Part shown: piece after piece, positions 28,063 through 38,753 of the stretch
Position numbering within the stretch: the stretch's first letter is position 1
Layout: each line of letters starts with the position of its first letter
Source: Aliarcobacter sp.
GTDB taxonomy: Bacteria > Campylobacterota > Campylobacteria > Campylobacterales > Arcobacteraceae
Reading direction: 5' to 3'
DNA: 64,000 nt
Assembly: GCA_028690445.1 (NCBI GenBank)
Contig: JAQVBE010000016.1
Location: 1-64,000 of the forward strand
Made by a program: the position numbers and the translations under genes
Notes under the pieces: generated by a model
Seen by the model: the letters and a program-made list of their open reading frames with translations, nothing else
Databases searched by the model: none
Told to the model about the DNA's origin: nothing

Positions 28063-29832
28063 ATGAGTAATATGAATAAACCGAATAAATTTTTACCTAC
28101 GACTAAAGAAGAGATGAAACAACGAGGTTGGGATGAACTTGATGTTGTTTTAATCACTGGAGATGCCTATATTGATTCTCCTTTTATGGGAATTGCAGTT
28201 GTTGGAAGAATTCTTGAAGATATGGGTCTTCGTGTGGGAATTATTGGTCAGCCAGATGTAAATAGTGATGTTGATATAAATAGAATGGGTGAACCAAAAC
28301 TTTTTTGGGGAGTAAGTGGTGGAAGTATCGATTCTATGGTTTCAAATTATACAGCTACTAAAAGATATCGAAGTACGGACGACTATACACCAGGTGGGAA
28401 AAATGATAAAAGACCAGATAGGGCAACTTTAGTTTATACAAATCTAATAAGAAGATATTTTAAAAATACTGTTCCTATTGTTCTTGGAGGAATTGAAGCG
28501 TCTTTGAGAAGGCTTACTCATTATGATTATTGGTCTGATAAGCTTAGAAAACCAATATTATTTGATACAAAAGCTGATTATATGGTCTATGGTATGGGTG
28601 AACAAGCTATTATAGATTTGGGAAATTATCTAAAAAATGGAAAAGATCCACGAACTATAAAAGGGCTTTGTTACATTTCAAAAGAACCAGTTGTTGAATA
28701 TATTCAAATACCTTCACACAAAGAATGCTTAGATGAAAAAGAAAAATATATAGATTTATTCAAAACTTTTTATGATAATAATGATCCTATTTATTCAAAA
28801 GGTCTTTGTCAAGAAGTAGATGGAAGATATTTAATACAAAATCCACCAAGTCGTCATATGGAAGAAGAAGAAATGGATAAAATTGCATCTTTTCCATATC
28901 AAAGAAATGCTCATCCATATAATACAAAAGATGGAAAAGTTAAATGTCTTGAAACTATTAAATTCTCAATTATGACACACCACGGATGTTGGGGAGAGTG
29001 TAATTTTTGTGCGATTGCTGCCCATCAAGGAAGAACCATAAGAACAAGAAGTGAAGCAAATATTTTACAAGAAGCAAAACATTTTACAACACTAAAAGAT
29101 TTTAAAGGAATTATTTCAGATGTTGGCGGACCAACAGCAAATATGTATGGATTTGAGTGTGTTAAAAAAGAGAATTTAGGAACTTGTACCGAAAATAAAA
29201 GATGTGTAGATGCCCATAGGCTTTGCAAAACTATGAAAGTTGACCATATCAGAAATATTCAACTTCTAAAAGATATAAGAGCAATTCCTGGAATTAAAAA
29301 AGCATTTGTGGCTTCAGGAGTAAGATATGATTTAATTACAGCTGATAAAAAACATGGATATGAGTATTTAAAAGAAATGGTAGATCATCATATTTCGGGT
29401 CAAATGAAAGTGGCTCCTGAGCATACAAACGACGAAGTACTTCATCATATGGGAAAACCAGGGAAGCAAACACTTATTGATTTTAAAGCTATGTATGACA
29501 AACTAAATAAAGAATCAGGGAAAAAGCAGTTCTTAACATATTATTTGATTGCAGCTCATCCTGGATGTGAAGAAAAGCATATGCATGAGTTAAAACAGTT
29601 TACAACCCATGAGTTAAAAATGAATCCAGAACAAGCACAAGTTTTTACTCCAACTCCTGGAACTTACTCAGCTGTTATGTATTATACAGAACTTGACCCA
29701 TTTACAAAAAAGAAAATTTTTGTTGAAAAAGACCAGCGAAGAAAAGAGAAACAAAAAGAGATTGTTGTAGCAAAAAATCAATTTGTCTGTAAAAGTAAAA
29801 AAAATAGTTCAACTGCTGGAATGCAAGGTTAA
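28063..29832 (+). CDS. YgiQ family radical SAM protein
   Basis: A 589-residue protein with the radical SAM cluster motif CWGECNFCAIAAHQGR (Cys-x3-Cys-x2-Cys) near 308. The N-terminal half has the YgiQ-type features DVVLITGDAYIDSPFMG and VPIVLGGIEASLRRLTHYDYW. The biochemical role of YgiQ is not established to my knowledge. The start is ATG 28063. It is followed by a strong terminator shared with adk. Confidence 0.9.
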   Translation: MSNMNKPNKFLPTTKEEMKQRGWDELDVVLITGDAYIDSPFMGIAVVGRILEDMGLRVGIIGQPDVNSDVDINRMGEPKLFWGVSGGSIDSMVSNYTATKRYRSTDDYTPGGKNDKRPDRATLVYTNLIRRYFKNTVPIVLGGIEASLRRLTHYDYWSDKLRKPILFDTKADYMVYGMGEQAIIDLGNYLKNGKDPRTIKGLCYISKEPVVEYIQIPSHKECLDEKEKYIDLFKTFYDNNDPIYSKGLCQEVDGRYLIQNPPSRHMEEEEMDKIASFPYQRNAHPYNTKDGKVKCLETIKFSIMTHHGCWGECNFCAIAAHQGRTIRTRSEANILQEAKHFTTLKDFKGIISDVGGPTANMYGFECVKKENLGTCTENKRCVDAHRLCKTMKVDHIRNIQLLKDIRAIPGIKKAFVASGVRYDLITADKKHGYEYLKEMVDHHISGQMKVAPEHTNDEVLHHMGKPGKQTLIDFKAMYDKLNKESGKKQFLTYYLIAAHPGCEEKHMHELKQFTTHELKMNPEQAQVFTPTPGTYSAVMYYTELDPFTKKKIFVEKDQRRKEKQKEIVVAKNQFVCKSKKNSSTAGMQG

Positions 29833-29851
29833 ATATTTTTTGATAATCTAT

Positions 29852-29890
29852 AAAAAAAGGGCAACTATTTCAAATAGTTGCCCTTTTTTT
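29852..29890. terminator. strong bidirectional terminator
   Basis: A perfect inverted repeat of about 19 bp (29852-29870 with 29872-29890), with A run on one side and T run on the other, sits between the converging YgiQ gene and adk. Confidence 0.92.
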
Positions 29891-29916
29891 GTTTTTATAA
29901 ATATAAAAAAAATGAT

Positions 29917-30558
29917 TTACGAAAGTGAAGCCATCATATCAGCTGTAACTTCTGAAACATCTTTTGTTCCATCAAGTTCCATAAATACACCCATTTTTGT
30001 ATAAAAATCAATAAGTGGTGCAGTTTGTGTATGGTATGCGTCAAGTCTGCTAATTACAGTTTCAGCATTGTCATCTTTTCTGATGATTAATTCACCATCA
30101 CAATAATCACAATTTGATTCTTTTTTAGATGGATTAAATTCAACATGAAAAGATGCTCCACATTTTGAACAAACTCTTCTTCCTGTAATTCTTCCAACAA
30201 TTAATTCATCTGGAACATTTAAAGAGATTACTTTATCTAAAGAAATTCCCATATTTTTCATTAACTCATTTAAAGCTTCAGCTTGAGCTAAAGTTCTTGG
30301 AAAACCATCAAGGATAAAACCATCTTTACAGTCAGACTCAGCAAGTCTATCTTTGATAATACCAATAATAGTTGAATCAGGAACTAATTTCCCTTCATCC
30401 ATAAATTTTTTTGCTTCCATTCCCATATCTGTTTTATCAACAATAGCTGCTCTTAAAATGTCACCTGTTGAGATTTGTGGAATATTATATTTTTCAATCA
30501 AAAACTTTGCTTGTGTCCCTTTACCAGCGCCAGGTGCTCCAAATAGCATTAAATTCAT
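29917..30558 (-). CDS. adk: adenylate kinase, long form with zinc lid
   Basis: Catalyses ATP + AMP to 2 ADP. The 213-residue protein has the P-loop FGAPGAGKGTQA, the AMP-site DGFPRT, and a full-length LID domain with CSKCGASF and CDYCDGEL, four Cys for structural zinc. Campylobacter enzymes are usually the short form without this lid. A second, short adenylate kinase-like gene starts 130 bp away in the opposite direction. ATG at 30556-30558 has AAGGAAA upstream. Confidence 0.93.
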   Translation of the reverse strand: MNLMLFGAPGAGKGTQAKFLIEKYNIPQISTGDILRAAIVDKTDMGMEAKKFMDEGKLVPDSTIIGIIKDRLAESDCKDGFILDGFPRTLAQAEALNELMKNMGISLDKVISLNVPDELIVGRITGRRVCSKCGASFHVEFNPSKKESNCDYCDGELIIRKDDNAETVISRLDAYHTQTAPLIDFYTKMGVFMELDGTKDVSEVTADMMASLS

Positions 30559-30688
30559 ATTTCGTTTCCTTAGTTTTTTCGTATTGTATAGAAAAAGGTT
30601 TTAATTACAGATAAGGTTCTAATAGTACATAAAGAATTTAAATGATTTTTGATACAATCGTTTCTTTAAAATTCAACTAAGGGCATAA

Positions 30689-31258
30689 ATGAAAAAATTA
30701 TTTCTAATTATTGGAGCACCTGGAAGCGGTAAAACTACCGATGCTGAACTAATCGCTGCAAAACATAATAATATTACTCACTATTCAACTGGAGATATGT
30801 TTAGAGCAGAAGTTGCAAGTGGTTCACAACGAGGTGAAATAATCAATACTTATATAAGTGCTGGAAATATTGTACCAATTGATATTGCAATTGAGACGAT
30901 TTTAACAGCTATTAAAAATGCATCAACTGATGTTGTAATCATTGATGGGTATCCTAGAAGTATCGAACAAATGGTTGAATTAGATAAATACTTGACTAAA
31001 GAAAATGAAGTACAATTAACAAATGTTATTGAGGTTGAAGTATCTGAACAAGTAGCAAGAGATAGAGTTTTAGGGCGTTCAAGGGGAAGTGATGATAATG
31101 AGGAAGTATTTAATAACAGAATGAGAGTTTATACTGAACCATTAGTGCAAATCCAAGAGTTTTACACAAAAAAAGATTTATTGAAAAAAATCAATGGTGA
31201 AAGAACAATTGAAAAAATCGTAACTGAAATGGATGAATATATCCAATCTAAAATCTAA
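30689..31258 (+). CDS. adenylate kinase, short form
   Basis: A 189-residue nucleoside monophosphate kinase with P-loop [35 protein letters not shown] and the catalytic Arg region [13 protein letters not shown]. It has no zinc lid and is the type usually annotated as adk in Campylobacter. With the long-form adk beside it, the pair may divide the work or differ in substrate; this one could prefer another NMP. It is followed three bases later by the CinA-like gene. Confidence 0.88.
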   Translation: MKKLFLIIGAPGSGKTTDAELIAAKHNNITHYSTGDMFRAEVASGSQRGEIINTYISAGNIVPIDIAIETILTAIKNASTDVVIIDGYPRSIEQMVELDKYLTKENEVQLTNVIEVEVSEQVARDRVLGRSRGSDDNEEVFNNRMRVYTEPLVQIQEFYTKKDLLKKINGERTIEKIVTEMDEYIQSKI

Positions 31259-31261
31259 ATC

Positions 31262-32032
31262 ATGTTAAAAAAACCAAATTTTTATAGCGTAATAATTGGA
31301 ACTGAACTTTTAAATGGACGGAGGACTGATGCCCATTTTGCATTTTTAAACCAACAACTTTTAAGTAGAGGTTGGGAACAAAAAGCCTCTTTTGTCATAA
31401 ATGATGACATAAATCTTATGAAAAATATTTTTAATCTAATAAAAAGCGACCCAAACTCTGTAATGTTTTGTTTTGGTGGAATCGGTGCAACTCCTGATGA
31501 TTACACAAGAGTTGTAGCAGGAAAAGTTTTTCGTGATGGAAAAATGGAATTTCACGAAGAGGCAAAAACTAGAATCATAAATCAGTTTGGAGATGAAGCC
31601 TATCCACATAGAATAAATATGGCATATCTGCCAATAAATGCAAAACTTCTTACAAATGTAGTAAATAATGTAGCAGGATTTTACCTAGAAGATAGATTTT
31701 TCTTTACCCCAGGTTTCCCATCAATGAGCCAATCCATGGTTGTTGAAGCATTAGATAAGTTATATCCAAAATCAAATATTGAAAAATATCGAAAAGTAAT
31801 GACAATAAATGCAAGCGAAAATGACCTAATAGATACTATGAAAAAAATCCCTGAAAATATAGATTTATCTTCACTTCCTAAGATTTTAGGAGATAAAAGA
31901 AAAGTGGTTATTTCTTTGGCTGGATATGATAAGGATGAGGTTGAGAAATATTTTAAATTGTTTGTTGATTATTGTATTGAGTTTGAGAAAGAGTCTGTTT
32001 TTGAGGATGTGAGTAATAAGGAGAGTAAATGA
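31262..32032 (+). CDS. CinA-like molybdopterin-binding-domain protein
   Basis: The 256-residue protein has the MoaB/MogA-type fold at the N-terminus: VIIGTELLNGRRTDAH and CFGGIGATPDDYTRV. This is the COG1058 part of CinA, without the C-terminal nicotinamide deamidase domain. In CinA this part has ADP-ribose pyrophosphatase activity in NAD metabolism; whether that holds here is unknown. Its stop overlaps the mcrB start in ATGA, so mcrBC may be read from the same transcript. Confidence 0.82.
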   Translation: MLKKPNFYSVIIGTELLNGRRTDAHFAFLNQQLLSRGWEQKASFVINDDINLMKNIFNLIKSDPNSVMFCFGGIGATPDDYTRVVAGKVFRDGKMEFHEEAKTRIINQFGDEAYPHRINMAYLPINAKLLTNVVNNVAGFYLEDRFFFTPGFPSMSQSMVVEALDKLYPKSNIEKYRKVMTINASENDLIDTMKKIPENIDLSSLPKILGDKRKVVISLAGYDKDEVEKYFKLFVDYCIEFEKESVFEDVSNKESK

Positions 32033-33864
32033 CTTTATATGAGGGATATGAATTTTATAAGAGTGTGCAAGGTACAAAATATGATGTAAATGATTTAGAG
32101 AAGAAAGAAAAACTACAAGAATTTAGAAATAATTTAGGTAATTTTACAGATAAAATTTTTAAGGATAGACATTCTTTACTAGCACTTGAAAAAGGTATGT
32201 GGCAAAATAGTGGCAATTTTACAAAATATATGTGGAATAGATATAAATATAAAGATGATAATTCAAGTCTAGTTATTTATTTTAATGCTTCTACAAATGA
32301 AGAAGGTTTATTTGTTTCTATTGGTTTAATTGATAATAAATTAAGTGAATTAGAAAAGATAAATAGTCAAAAAATATATGATTATTTAGAACAAGAATGT
32401 AAAAAAATAAATTCTATTGGTTTTGAAAGAAAAAATACTGGTTGGGGAGAAAGAGTTTTTTCTGTTATAGATAAAGAAAATTTTGAGACTTTAGATTATG
32501 ATGATTTAATACAAAAATTAAAAAAAATTTATGATGATGCATATAAAAAGTTTTATTTAAATCAAGATAATAATACTAAAAATAGAGTATTTAATATGTT
32601 TAGACAATCATTAAACCAAATCCTTTTTGGACCTCCAGGTACTGGAAAAACATTTAATACTATAAATAAAGCTTTAGAGATTATTGATAGTGATTTCTTT
32701 CAAGCAAATAAAGATGATAGAAAAGCTTTAAAAGATAAGTTTGAAGAGCATAAAAAAGCTGGACAAATAGAGTTTGTAACATTTCATCAAAGTTATGGAT
32801 ATGAAGAATTTGTTGAGGGAATAAAAGCTGATTTGGACAGTGATGAAATTAAATATAAACTTGAAAAAGGTATTTTTAGAAAATTATCAAATTTAGCAGA
32901 ATTAAATTATAGAAAATCTATTGCAACAATTGAAACAAAAAAAGATTTTGATACTTTGTTTAAAGAACAAATACTTGATAAATTAATAGATGATGAAAAA
33001 TTAAAGATTTCAACTCCAAAAAAACATTTTTTTATAACGGAAGTTAATGAAAAAACTATATTTTTTGAAAAAGCAGAAGGACAAACTGACCATTCTTTAT
33101 CAATTAGAACATTAAAAGAAATGTATGAAAGTGGCAAAAATGAGAAAATAAAAGGTGGTTTATCAGTTTATTATGAACCTATTTTAAATTTTTTGTTAGA
33201 AAATTCTTTATTTGATAAAGTTGATGAAGAACCACTTAAAAACCATATCCTAATAATTGATGAAATCAATAGAGGAAACATCTCAAAAATCTTTGGAGAA
33301 CTTATTACACTTATCGAGCCATCAAAAAGAATAGGTGCAGAAGAAGAGATAAAAGTGAAACTTCCATACTCAAATGATGAGTTTGGAGTGCCTCAAAATC
33401 TTTATATAATAGGCACTATGAATACAGCTGATAGAAGTATTGCTTTGATGGATACGGCTTTACGAAGAAGATTTGAGTTTATAGAGATGTTGCCAGATTT
33501 GGAAGTTTTAAAAGGTATAAAAGTAGAAGAAATAGAAATTTATAAACTTCTTGAAATAATAAATAAAAGAGTAGAGTATCTATATGATAGAGACCATACA
33601 ATAGGTCATGCTTATTTTATGAGTTTAAAAGAAAATGCAACTTTAGAAGAGTTGGAAAATATATTTAAAAACAAAATAATTCCACTTTTACAAGAGTATT
33701 TTTATGATGATTGGGAAAAGATTTTAATGGTTTTAGGAAATGGCTTTATAGAAAAAAAAGATATTAGTGATGATATTTTTGATTATAAAGTTAATGATTA
33801 TTTAGAAGAAGAGAAAAGTGTATATAAAATAAAAGATAAATTTGATTTTAGTAGTTTTAAATAA
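32029..33864 (+). CDS. mcrB: McrB-type AAA+ GTPase, type IV restriction system
   Basis: McrB recognises modified DNA and, with McrC, cleaves it using GTP-driven translocation. The 611-residue protein has an N-terminal domain of about 190 residues of the DUF3578 kind, Walker A FGPPGTGKTFNTI (GPPGTGKT at 201-208), Walker B ILIIDEINRGNISK near 406, and the McrB signature MNTADRSIALMDTALRRR near 462. The N-terminal recognition domain differs from E. coli McrB, so the target modification is not known. It overlaps both neighbours, four bases with the CinA-like gene and one base with mcrC. Confidence 0.92.
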   Translation: MTLYEGYEFYKSVQGTKYDVNDLEKKEKLQEFRNNLGNFTDKIFKDRHSLLALEKGMWQNSGNFTKYMWNRYKYKDDNSSLVIYFNASTNEEGLFVSIGLIDNKLSELEKINSQKIYDYLEQECKKINSIGFERKNTGWGERVFSVIDKENFETLDYDDLIQKLKKIYDDAYKKFYLNQDNNTKNRVFNMFRQSLNQILFGPPGTGKTFNTINKALEIIDSDFFQANKDDRKALKDKFEEHKKAGQIEFVTFHQSYGYEEFVEGIKADLDSDEIKYKLEKGIFRKLSNLAELNYRKSIATIETKKDFDTLFKEQILDKLIDDEKLKISTPKKHFFITEVNEKTIFFEKAEGQTDHSLSIRTLKEMYESGKNEKIKGGLSVYYEPILNFLLENSLFDKVDEEPLKNHILIIDEINRGNISKIFGELITLIEPSKRIGAEEEIKVKLPYSNDEFGVPQNLYIIGTMNTADRSIALMDTALRRRFEFIEMLPDLEVLKGIKVEEIEIYKLLEIINKRVEYLYDRDHTIGHAYFMSLKENATLEELENIFKNKIIPLLQEYFYDDWEKILMVLGNGFIEKKDISDDIFDYKVNDYLEEEKSVYKIKDKFDFSSFK

Positions 33865-35081
33865 TGATTTTAAAAGAGTTTGAATTTCTTCAATATAAAG
33901 ATGATAAAAAAGAAAACTATATCAAGTCTGAAACTTTTGAAGCAATAGAAAAATTTGTTCTTGAAAATGAAACTGAACAATATTTAAAAATCACTACAAA
34001 AAAAGGTTTTGGAAAAGTTTTACAAGCTCAAAATTATGTGGGAGTTATTCAAACAAAAGATGGAACTACAATAGAAATTTTGCCAAAGATTAAAAATTTT
34101 GATGAGCAAAAATTAAAAGAAATTTTAATAAATATGCTTAAAACTCTTAAAAAATCTCCATTTAAAAAGTTTAACACAGCAAATTTAAAAGCTCATAAAA
34201 TGCCACTATTAGAGATTTTTATTTCAATGTTTTTAGAAGAGTTATCAAAGCTTATTCAAAAAGGAATAAAAAGTGATTATGTTCAAAAAGAAGAAAATTT
34301 AAAATTTCTAAAAGGCAAACTCAAAATCTCTGAACAAATTAAACAAAATAGTGTTCATAAAGAAAGATTTTTTGTTTTATATGAAGAGTTTAGTAGTGAC
34401 AGAGTTGAAAATAGACTTATAAAAACCACACTTGAATATCTTTATAAAAAATCGAAATCAAATAAAAATCAGCAAAGAATTAGGGAATTTTTATTTGTTT
34501 TTGATGAAATAAAAATATCACACAATATTAAAACAGATTTTGAAAAAATCAAGTTAAATCGTCAAATGAAAGATTATGAACAAGTGCTTTTGTGGTGTAA
34601 AACTTTTTTACTTGAAAATTCTTTTTCTCCGTATAAGGGAAATGATATTGCATTTGCACTTTTATTTGATATGAATTTACTTTTTGAAAGTTATGTTTAT
34701 GATTATTTGAAAAGAAAAGACAGTTTTGAGAATATAAAGAATCAAGATAAAAAACATCATTTAGCCTATGAAAATGAAAAAGGTAAATTTGCTCTAAAAC
34801 CTGATATTGTAGTAGATGATGGGAAAATCATAATTGATACAAAATGGAAGATTTTGAATGAGAATAAAAGCAATCAAGGTATTTCTCAAAGTGATATGTA
34901 TCAACTTTATGCTTATGGAAAAAAATATAAAATTTGTGAAAATTTGTATTTGATTTATCCAAAAGATGAGGTAGAAAAAGGAAATTTATATCACTATTAT
35001 GAGGATAAAAAATTACCTTTAAAAGTTTTGTTTTTTGATGTTGAAAATTTGGAAAATAATGAGAATTTATTAAATAAGTAA
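33864..35081 (+). CDS. mcrC: McrC-type nuclease subunit, type IV restriction system
   Basis: The 405-residue partner of McrB. The C-terminal third carries a PD-(D/E)xK nuclease core: LKPDIVVDDGK (Pro313-Asp314) and IIIDTKWKIL (Asp325-Thr-Lys327). ALLFDMNLLFESYVYDYL just before is the usual conserved helix. The N-terminal half matches the McrC segment that contacts McrB. The start codon shares its A with the mcrB stop (TAATG). The pair looks intact. Confidence 0.9.
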   Translation: MILKEFEFLQYKDDKKENYIKSETFEAIEKFVLENETEQYLKITTKKGFGKVLQAQNYVGVIQTKDGTTIEILPKIKNFDEQKLKEILINMLKTLKKSPFKKFNTANLKAHKMPLLEIFISMFLEELSKLIQKGIKSDYVQKEENLKFLKGKLKISEQIKQNSVHKERFFVLYEEFSSDRVENRLIKTTLEYLYKKSKSNKNQQRIREFLFVFDEIKISHNIKTDFEKIKLNRQMKDYEQVLLWCKTFLLENSFSPYKGNDIAFALLFDMNLLFESYVYDYLKRKDSFENIKNQDKKHHLAYENEKGKFALKPDIVVDDGKIIIDTKWKILNENKSNQGISQSDMYQLYAYGKKYKICENLYLIYPKDEVEKGNLYHYYEDKKLPLKVLFFDVENLENNENLLNK

Positions 35082-35082
35082 T

Positions 35083-35112
35083 AAAAAAGAGATTTTAAAC
35101 AATCTCTTTTTT
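35083..35112. terminator. terminator between mcrC and alr
   Basis: A 12-bp perfect stem (35083-35094 with 35101-35112) with a 6-base loop, A-rich on one side and T-rich on the other, serves both converging genes and overlaps the alr stop codon. Confidence 0.85.
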
Positions 35113-36117
35113 TATAAATGGACTTAAAGTTGTTGTGATTTCATAAGTGATTGTGTCATGGATTTTTGCTAATTCATTAACATCTTCAAAGATACAAACA
35201 TCTTCGTCTTTTGTATTTAAAGATAAGTTATCCATAGAAACTCGACCTAAAACTTTATAACCCTTTGGTGTTGTGTAAGAGTTTCTTTCGTTTAGTCTTA
35301 AAAATCCATCCCCATAACCTAAATCATAAGTTGAAACGGTCATATCTTTGTCTGCTGTAAATGTTCCACCATAACCAACACTTTGTCCTTTTTTTAAATC
35401 TCTTGTCGCTAATCTTGAAGCCCAAAGTGACATAACAGGTTTTAATTTTGGAAATTTAAAAATTCCTGCATTATCTAAATATCCATAAGTTGCAATTCCA
35501 ACTCTTGCAAAATCTTCATCGAAATTTGATGTTCTAAAAAGTGCTGCTGAATTGCACGAATGAAAGGCTGGAATAGGTAATAAAAGTTTTTCACATATCT
35601 TTTTCACATCCTCTTTAACCCTAGTAAAAACAGACTTTTGCCAGTAAAAATCAGTGCTTAATTCATCTGCACTTCTATGGTGTGTGAAAACCCCAGTAAT
35701 TCGGATATTTTTTTTAGAAAGCCCTACGAAAGCCTCTTCTAGTTCATCTGGCATTACTCCATTTCGGTGCATACCTGTATCTACCTTAATATGAACTTTT
35801 ATATTTTCAGGTAAGTTTTTTATAGCATCTAAGCTATTTACAGCTATGTGAAAAGTATGTGAATAAGTGTGAACATCTTTTTGTGCAAGGATTACAATAT
35901 CATCAAATAATTTTTCTATAATAAGAGCTTCATCAAGATTTTTTACTACTGCTTTTTTGATTCCAAACTCACTTGCTAGTGTTGCAATTTCTAAAAGTCC
36001 ATGCCCATAAGCGTTATCTTTTAGAACAACAGCGACCTTTTCAACTGAACCTGTTTGTTTTGAAATAACTTCGAAATTGTGAAATAGATTTTCTTTATTT
36101 AATAAGATTTTTGCCAA
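35095..36117 (-). CDS. alr: alanine racemase
   Basis: PLP enzyme that interconverts L- and D-alanine and supplies Ddl. The 340-residue protein has the PLP lysine in [11 protein letters not shown] (Lys33), DTGMHRNG, and the region [10 protein letters not shown] toward the C-terminus. The start is TTG at 36117 with AAAGGA upstream; no ATG fits the conserved N-terminus [11 protein letters not shown]. It lies two bases after uvrC and probably shares its transcript. Confidence 0.92.
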   Translation of the reverse strand: MAKILLNKENLFHNFEVISKQTGSVEKVAVVLKDNAYGHGLLEIATLASEFGIKKAVVKNLDEALIIEKLFDDIVILAQKDVHTYSHTFHIAVNSLDAIKNLPENIKVHIKVDTGMHRNGVMPDELEEAFVGLSKKNIRITGVFTHHRSADELSTDFYWQKSVFTRVKEDVKKICEKLLLPIPAFHSCNSAALFRTSNFDEDFARVGIATYGYLDNAGIFKFPKLKPVMSLWASRLATRDLKKGQSVGYGGTFTADKDMTVSTYDLGYGDGFLRLNERNSYTTPKGYKVLGRVSMDNLSLNTKDEDVCIFEDVNELAKIHDTITYEITTTLSPFIKKEIV

Positions 36118-36119
36118 AA

Positions 36120-37970
36120 TTAATCCTTTGGGTTAATAAAATAATTTGATATGATAGTTGCATCTTTTTCATTTAAAACATTTTGTAATTCTTCAATAGA
36201 TGCATTTTTGATTTTTTCAAACTCACCAAAATATAAAAGAAGCTTTTTGATTTTTGCTTCTCCTATTCCTTTTATTTGCAATAAAGATATTTGTTTATCT
36301 TCTGCTCTTTTTTGTTTTTTATGAAAATTGATTACAAACCTATGGGCTTCATCACGCTGTCTTTGCACAAATTGAAGTCTTTTATCACTTGTTGATAATT
36401 TTAGATTTTTAAATTCACCACTTTTTGTTTTGTAGTGAATTATATCTTTTGCTGCACCCTTTGCTCTATGGGCTTTTGCATCAACTTTCTCTTTTGCAAC
36501 TGCAATTATATCAAGATTTACTCCAACTGATAACACAATATCATAGGCTAATTTCAAAAGAGTTTCTCCACCATCAATTATCCATAAATCAGGAGCTGGA
36601 TTTTTTTCAAAACTTTCTACTCTTCGTATTAACATCTCTCTCATTTGAGAGTATTCATCTTTTGATTCAAGGTTATAGTGTCTAAAAGCTTTTTTATCAA
36701 ATGCATTTAACTCTTCATTCCATACAATCATAGCTCCAACAGTTGCTTGTCCCATCATATGAGAGTTATCGAAGCTTTCGATTCTAAAAGGAAGAGTTTG
36801 AAGTGTAAATAAGTCTTTCAGTTCTTCATAAATATTTGTTTGATTTTTACTTGAATCAATTCGTAAAAGTTCATCACAGTTGCTAAGGGCAATTTGAACT
36901 ATATCTTTTTTCTTATCTTTTTTTGGATTTATGATTTTGATTTTTTTATTAAATCTTATTTGTAAAAACTCTTCAAGTTCAGCTGTATTACTTAATTCAA
37001 TTCCTACTAAAATCTCTTTTGGTAAAAGAGGGATTTCATTGTCATAGTAGTTAATTATTGCTCTTTTATAAGCTTCTTCAAAATCAAATTCAAACTCTTC
37101 TTCGTAATTATCAACCTTTAAAAAATCATGACTTGAAGAGGCAATTTTTCCATCTCTTATAAACATTCGTACAATTACTGCTTTTTTGTTTGATGCAGTT
37201 ATGGCAAAAATATCTATATCTTCATTTGATGCTAAATCAATTCCTGATTTTATTTGAGATTTTTCTATAGTTTTTATTCTATCTCTTAAATTCATTGCAT
37301 CTTCAAATCTAAAATCATTTGAGTATTGCAACATTTTTTCATTTAGTTTTGAGATGAGTTTTGTTTTATTGTAGATATATTCTAGGGCATTTTCTACAAT
37401 TTTTGCATACTCTTTTTTTGAAATTTTATTTTCACAAGGTGCAAAACATTTTTTTATTTGGTGGAACAAACAAGCTGTTTTTCCTTTAACACAAGATTTC
37501 TTTTGAACAAGTGGAACTATTTCATAAATGCTATCAAGCATATCTTTTGCACCTGTTGAATATGGTCCAAAATATTTGATATTTTTGCCTTTATGAATTT
37601 TTCTTGTGATTTCAAGTCTTGGAAAATCTTCTCCATAATCAATTACAATATATGGATAGGTTTTATCATCACGAAGTAAAATATTGTATTTTGGTTTTAG
37701 TTGTTTGATTAAAGAGTTTTCCAAAATCAACGCATCATGTTCATTTGGAACAACTATCCATTCAAGACTTTCAACTTCGCTAATCATTTTATAAATTCTA
37801 GCCCCCAACTTATCAGCAGGAAGTAGTTTTGGAGTAAATTTAAAATAAGATTTAACTCTATTTTTTAGGACTTTTGCTTTTCCAATATATAGAAGATGAC
37901 CGTTTTTATCGAAATATTGATAAACACCAGCATCGTTAGGAAGTTGTTTGAGTTTGTCTTGTAGATTCAT
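36120..37970 (-). CDS. uvrC: excinuclease ABC subunit C
   Basis: UvrC makes both incisions in nucleotide excision repair. The 616-residue protein has the N-terminal GIY-YIG nuclease domain ([20 protein letters not shown]), a CxxxxxCxFHQxxxCxxPC-like cluster ([20 protein letters not shown]), a UVR motif near 200, the RNase H-like second nuclease ([24 protein letters not shown]) and a C-terminal helix-hairpin-helix ([16 protein letters not shown]). Order and length are normal. Confidence 0.95.
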   Translation of the reverse strand: MNLQDKLKQLPNDAGVYQYFDKNGHLLYIGKAKVLKNRVKSYFKFTPKLLPADKLGARIYKMISEVESLEWIVVPNEHDALILENSLIKQLKPKYNILLRDDKTYPYIVIDYGEDFPRLEITRKIHKGKNIKYFGPYSTGAKDMLDSIYEIVPLVQKKSCVKGKTACLFHQIKKCFAPCENKISKKEYAKIVENALEYIYNKTKLISKLNEKMLQYSNDFRFEDAMNLRDRIKTIEKSQIKSGIDLASNEDIDIFAITASNKKAVIVRMFIRDGKIASSSHDFLKVDNYEEEFEFDFEEAYKRAIINYYDNEIPLLPKEILVGIELSNTAELEEFLQIRFNKKIKIINPKKDKKKDIVQIALSNCDELLRIDSSKNQTNIYEELKDLFTLQTLPFRIESFDNSHMMGQATVGAMIVWNEELNAFDKKAFRHYNLESKDEYSQMREMLIRRVESFEKNPAPDLWIIDGGETLLKLAYDIVLSVGVNLDIIAVAKEKVDAKAHRAKGAAKDIIHYKTKSGEFKNLKLSTSDKRLQFVQRQRDEAHRFVINFHKKQKRAEDKQISLLQIKGIGEAKIKKLLLYFGEFEKIKNASIEELQNVLNEKDATIISNYFINPKD

Positions 37971-38006
37971 TGGGGAATAATAGCAAAAAGAGGTTAAATA
38001 TCTCTT

Positions 38007-38753
38007 TTAAATATTTGCCTCAAACCAAAGTTTACAGAAACTATCATAAATAATTTTGTAGTGTTTTAGTTTTATTTTGTGATAACTTTTTTTAGTTTTA
38101 AAATAGCTATTTAAAACTACTTTTTCTTGATTTTTGTTTAATTTAAATTCCACACAAATAGAAGCCAAATCAAAAAAACTATCATTAACTCCTGCATATT
38201 CCCAGTCAATAATTTTAAAGCCCATTTCGTTAAAAATTATATTTTTGGGATTTAAATCATGATGAGTTAATGCAAAGTTATATTTGTATTTTTTTAGTAT
38301 TTGCAGACTTTTATAACAATTTTTTATTAATTTTTTGCTTTTTTTATTAGTAAGTTTTTGAGAATAATTTTTTAAATCCAAAAGTAAATCATAAGGTTTT
38401 TCTTTTATTTTAAATTTATGAAATTTTTTTACTTTTAAAACCAATTCTTTTAATTCAAAATTTGATAGTTTAGTTTTATGAATACCTTTTTCATACTCAT
38501 AAATCATAAATTTGTCATTTAAAAAAATAGGTTTTGAAGCTATGTCTTTTTTGTAAGCTTTTTTCTGAATTTTATATTCAAATTCACGGCTTATATTTAC
38601 ACTTTCATTTGATTTAAAAACTCTTATCACATAAAAATTCTCGGCAGTTGATAGAAGATAAGATATATTATTAAAACCTTGATTTTTTAATAATTCAAGG
38701 CTTAATAACTCTTCTTTGAAAATATTATATTTCTTTAATTTTTCAATTGTCAA
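38007..38753 (-). CDS. choline/thiamine kinase-type phosphotransferase
   Basis: A 248-residue protein of the aminoglycoside phosphotransferase/choline kinase fold. LTHHDLNPKNIIF holds the Brenner-type catalytic motif (HxDxxxxN) and FKIIDWEYAGVND the metal-binding Asp. The N-terminal LLSTAENFYVIRVF contains the ATP-site strand. LicA choline kinases and ThiK thiamine kinases both look like this. The overlap with a PnuC-family transporter gene suggests uptake and phosphorylation of one substrate; thiamine is an attractive candidate since thiL is nearby. uvrC follows 36 bp downstream. Confidence 0.75.
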   Translation of the reverse strand: MTIEKLKKYNIFKEELLSLELLKNQGFNNISYLLSTAENFYVIRVFKSNESVNISREFEYKIQKKAYKKDIASKPIFLNDKFMIYEYEKGIHKTKLSNFELKELVLKVKKFHKFKIKEKPYDLLLDLKNYSQKLTNKKSKKLIKNCYKSLQILKKYKYNFALTHHDLNPKNIIFNEMGFKIIDWEYAGVNDSFFDLASICVEFKLNKNQEKVVLNSYFKTKKSYHKIKLKHYKIIYDSFCKLWFEANI

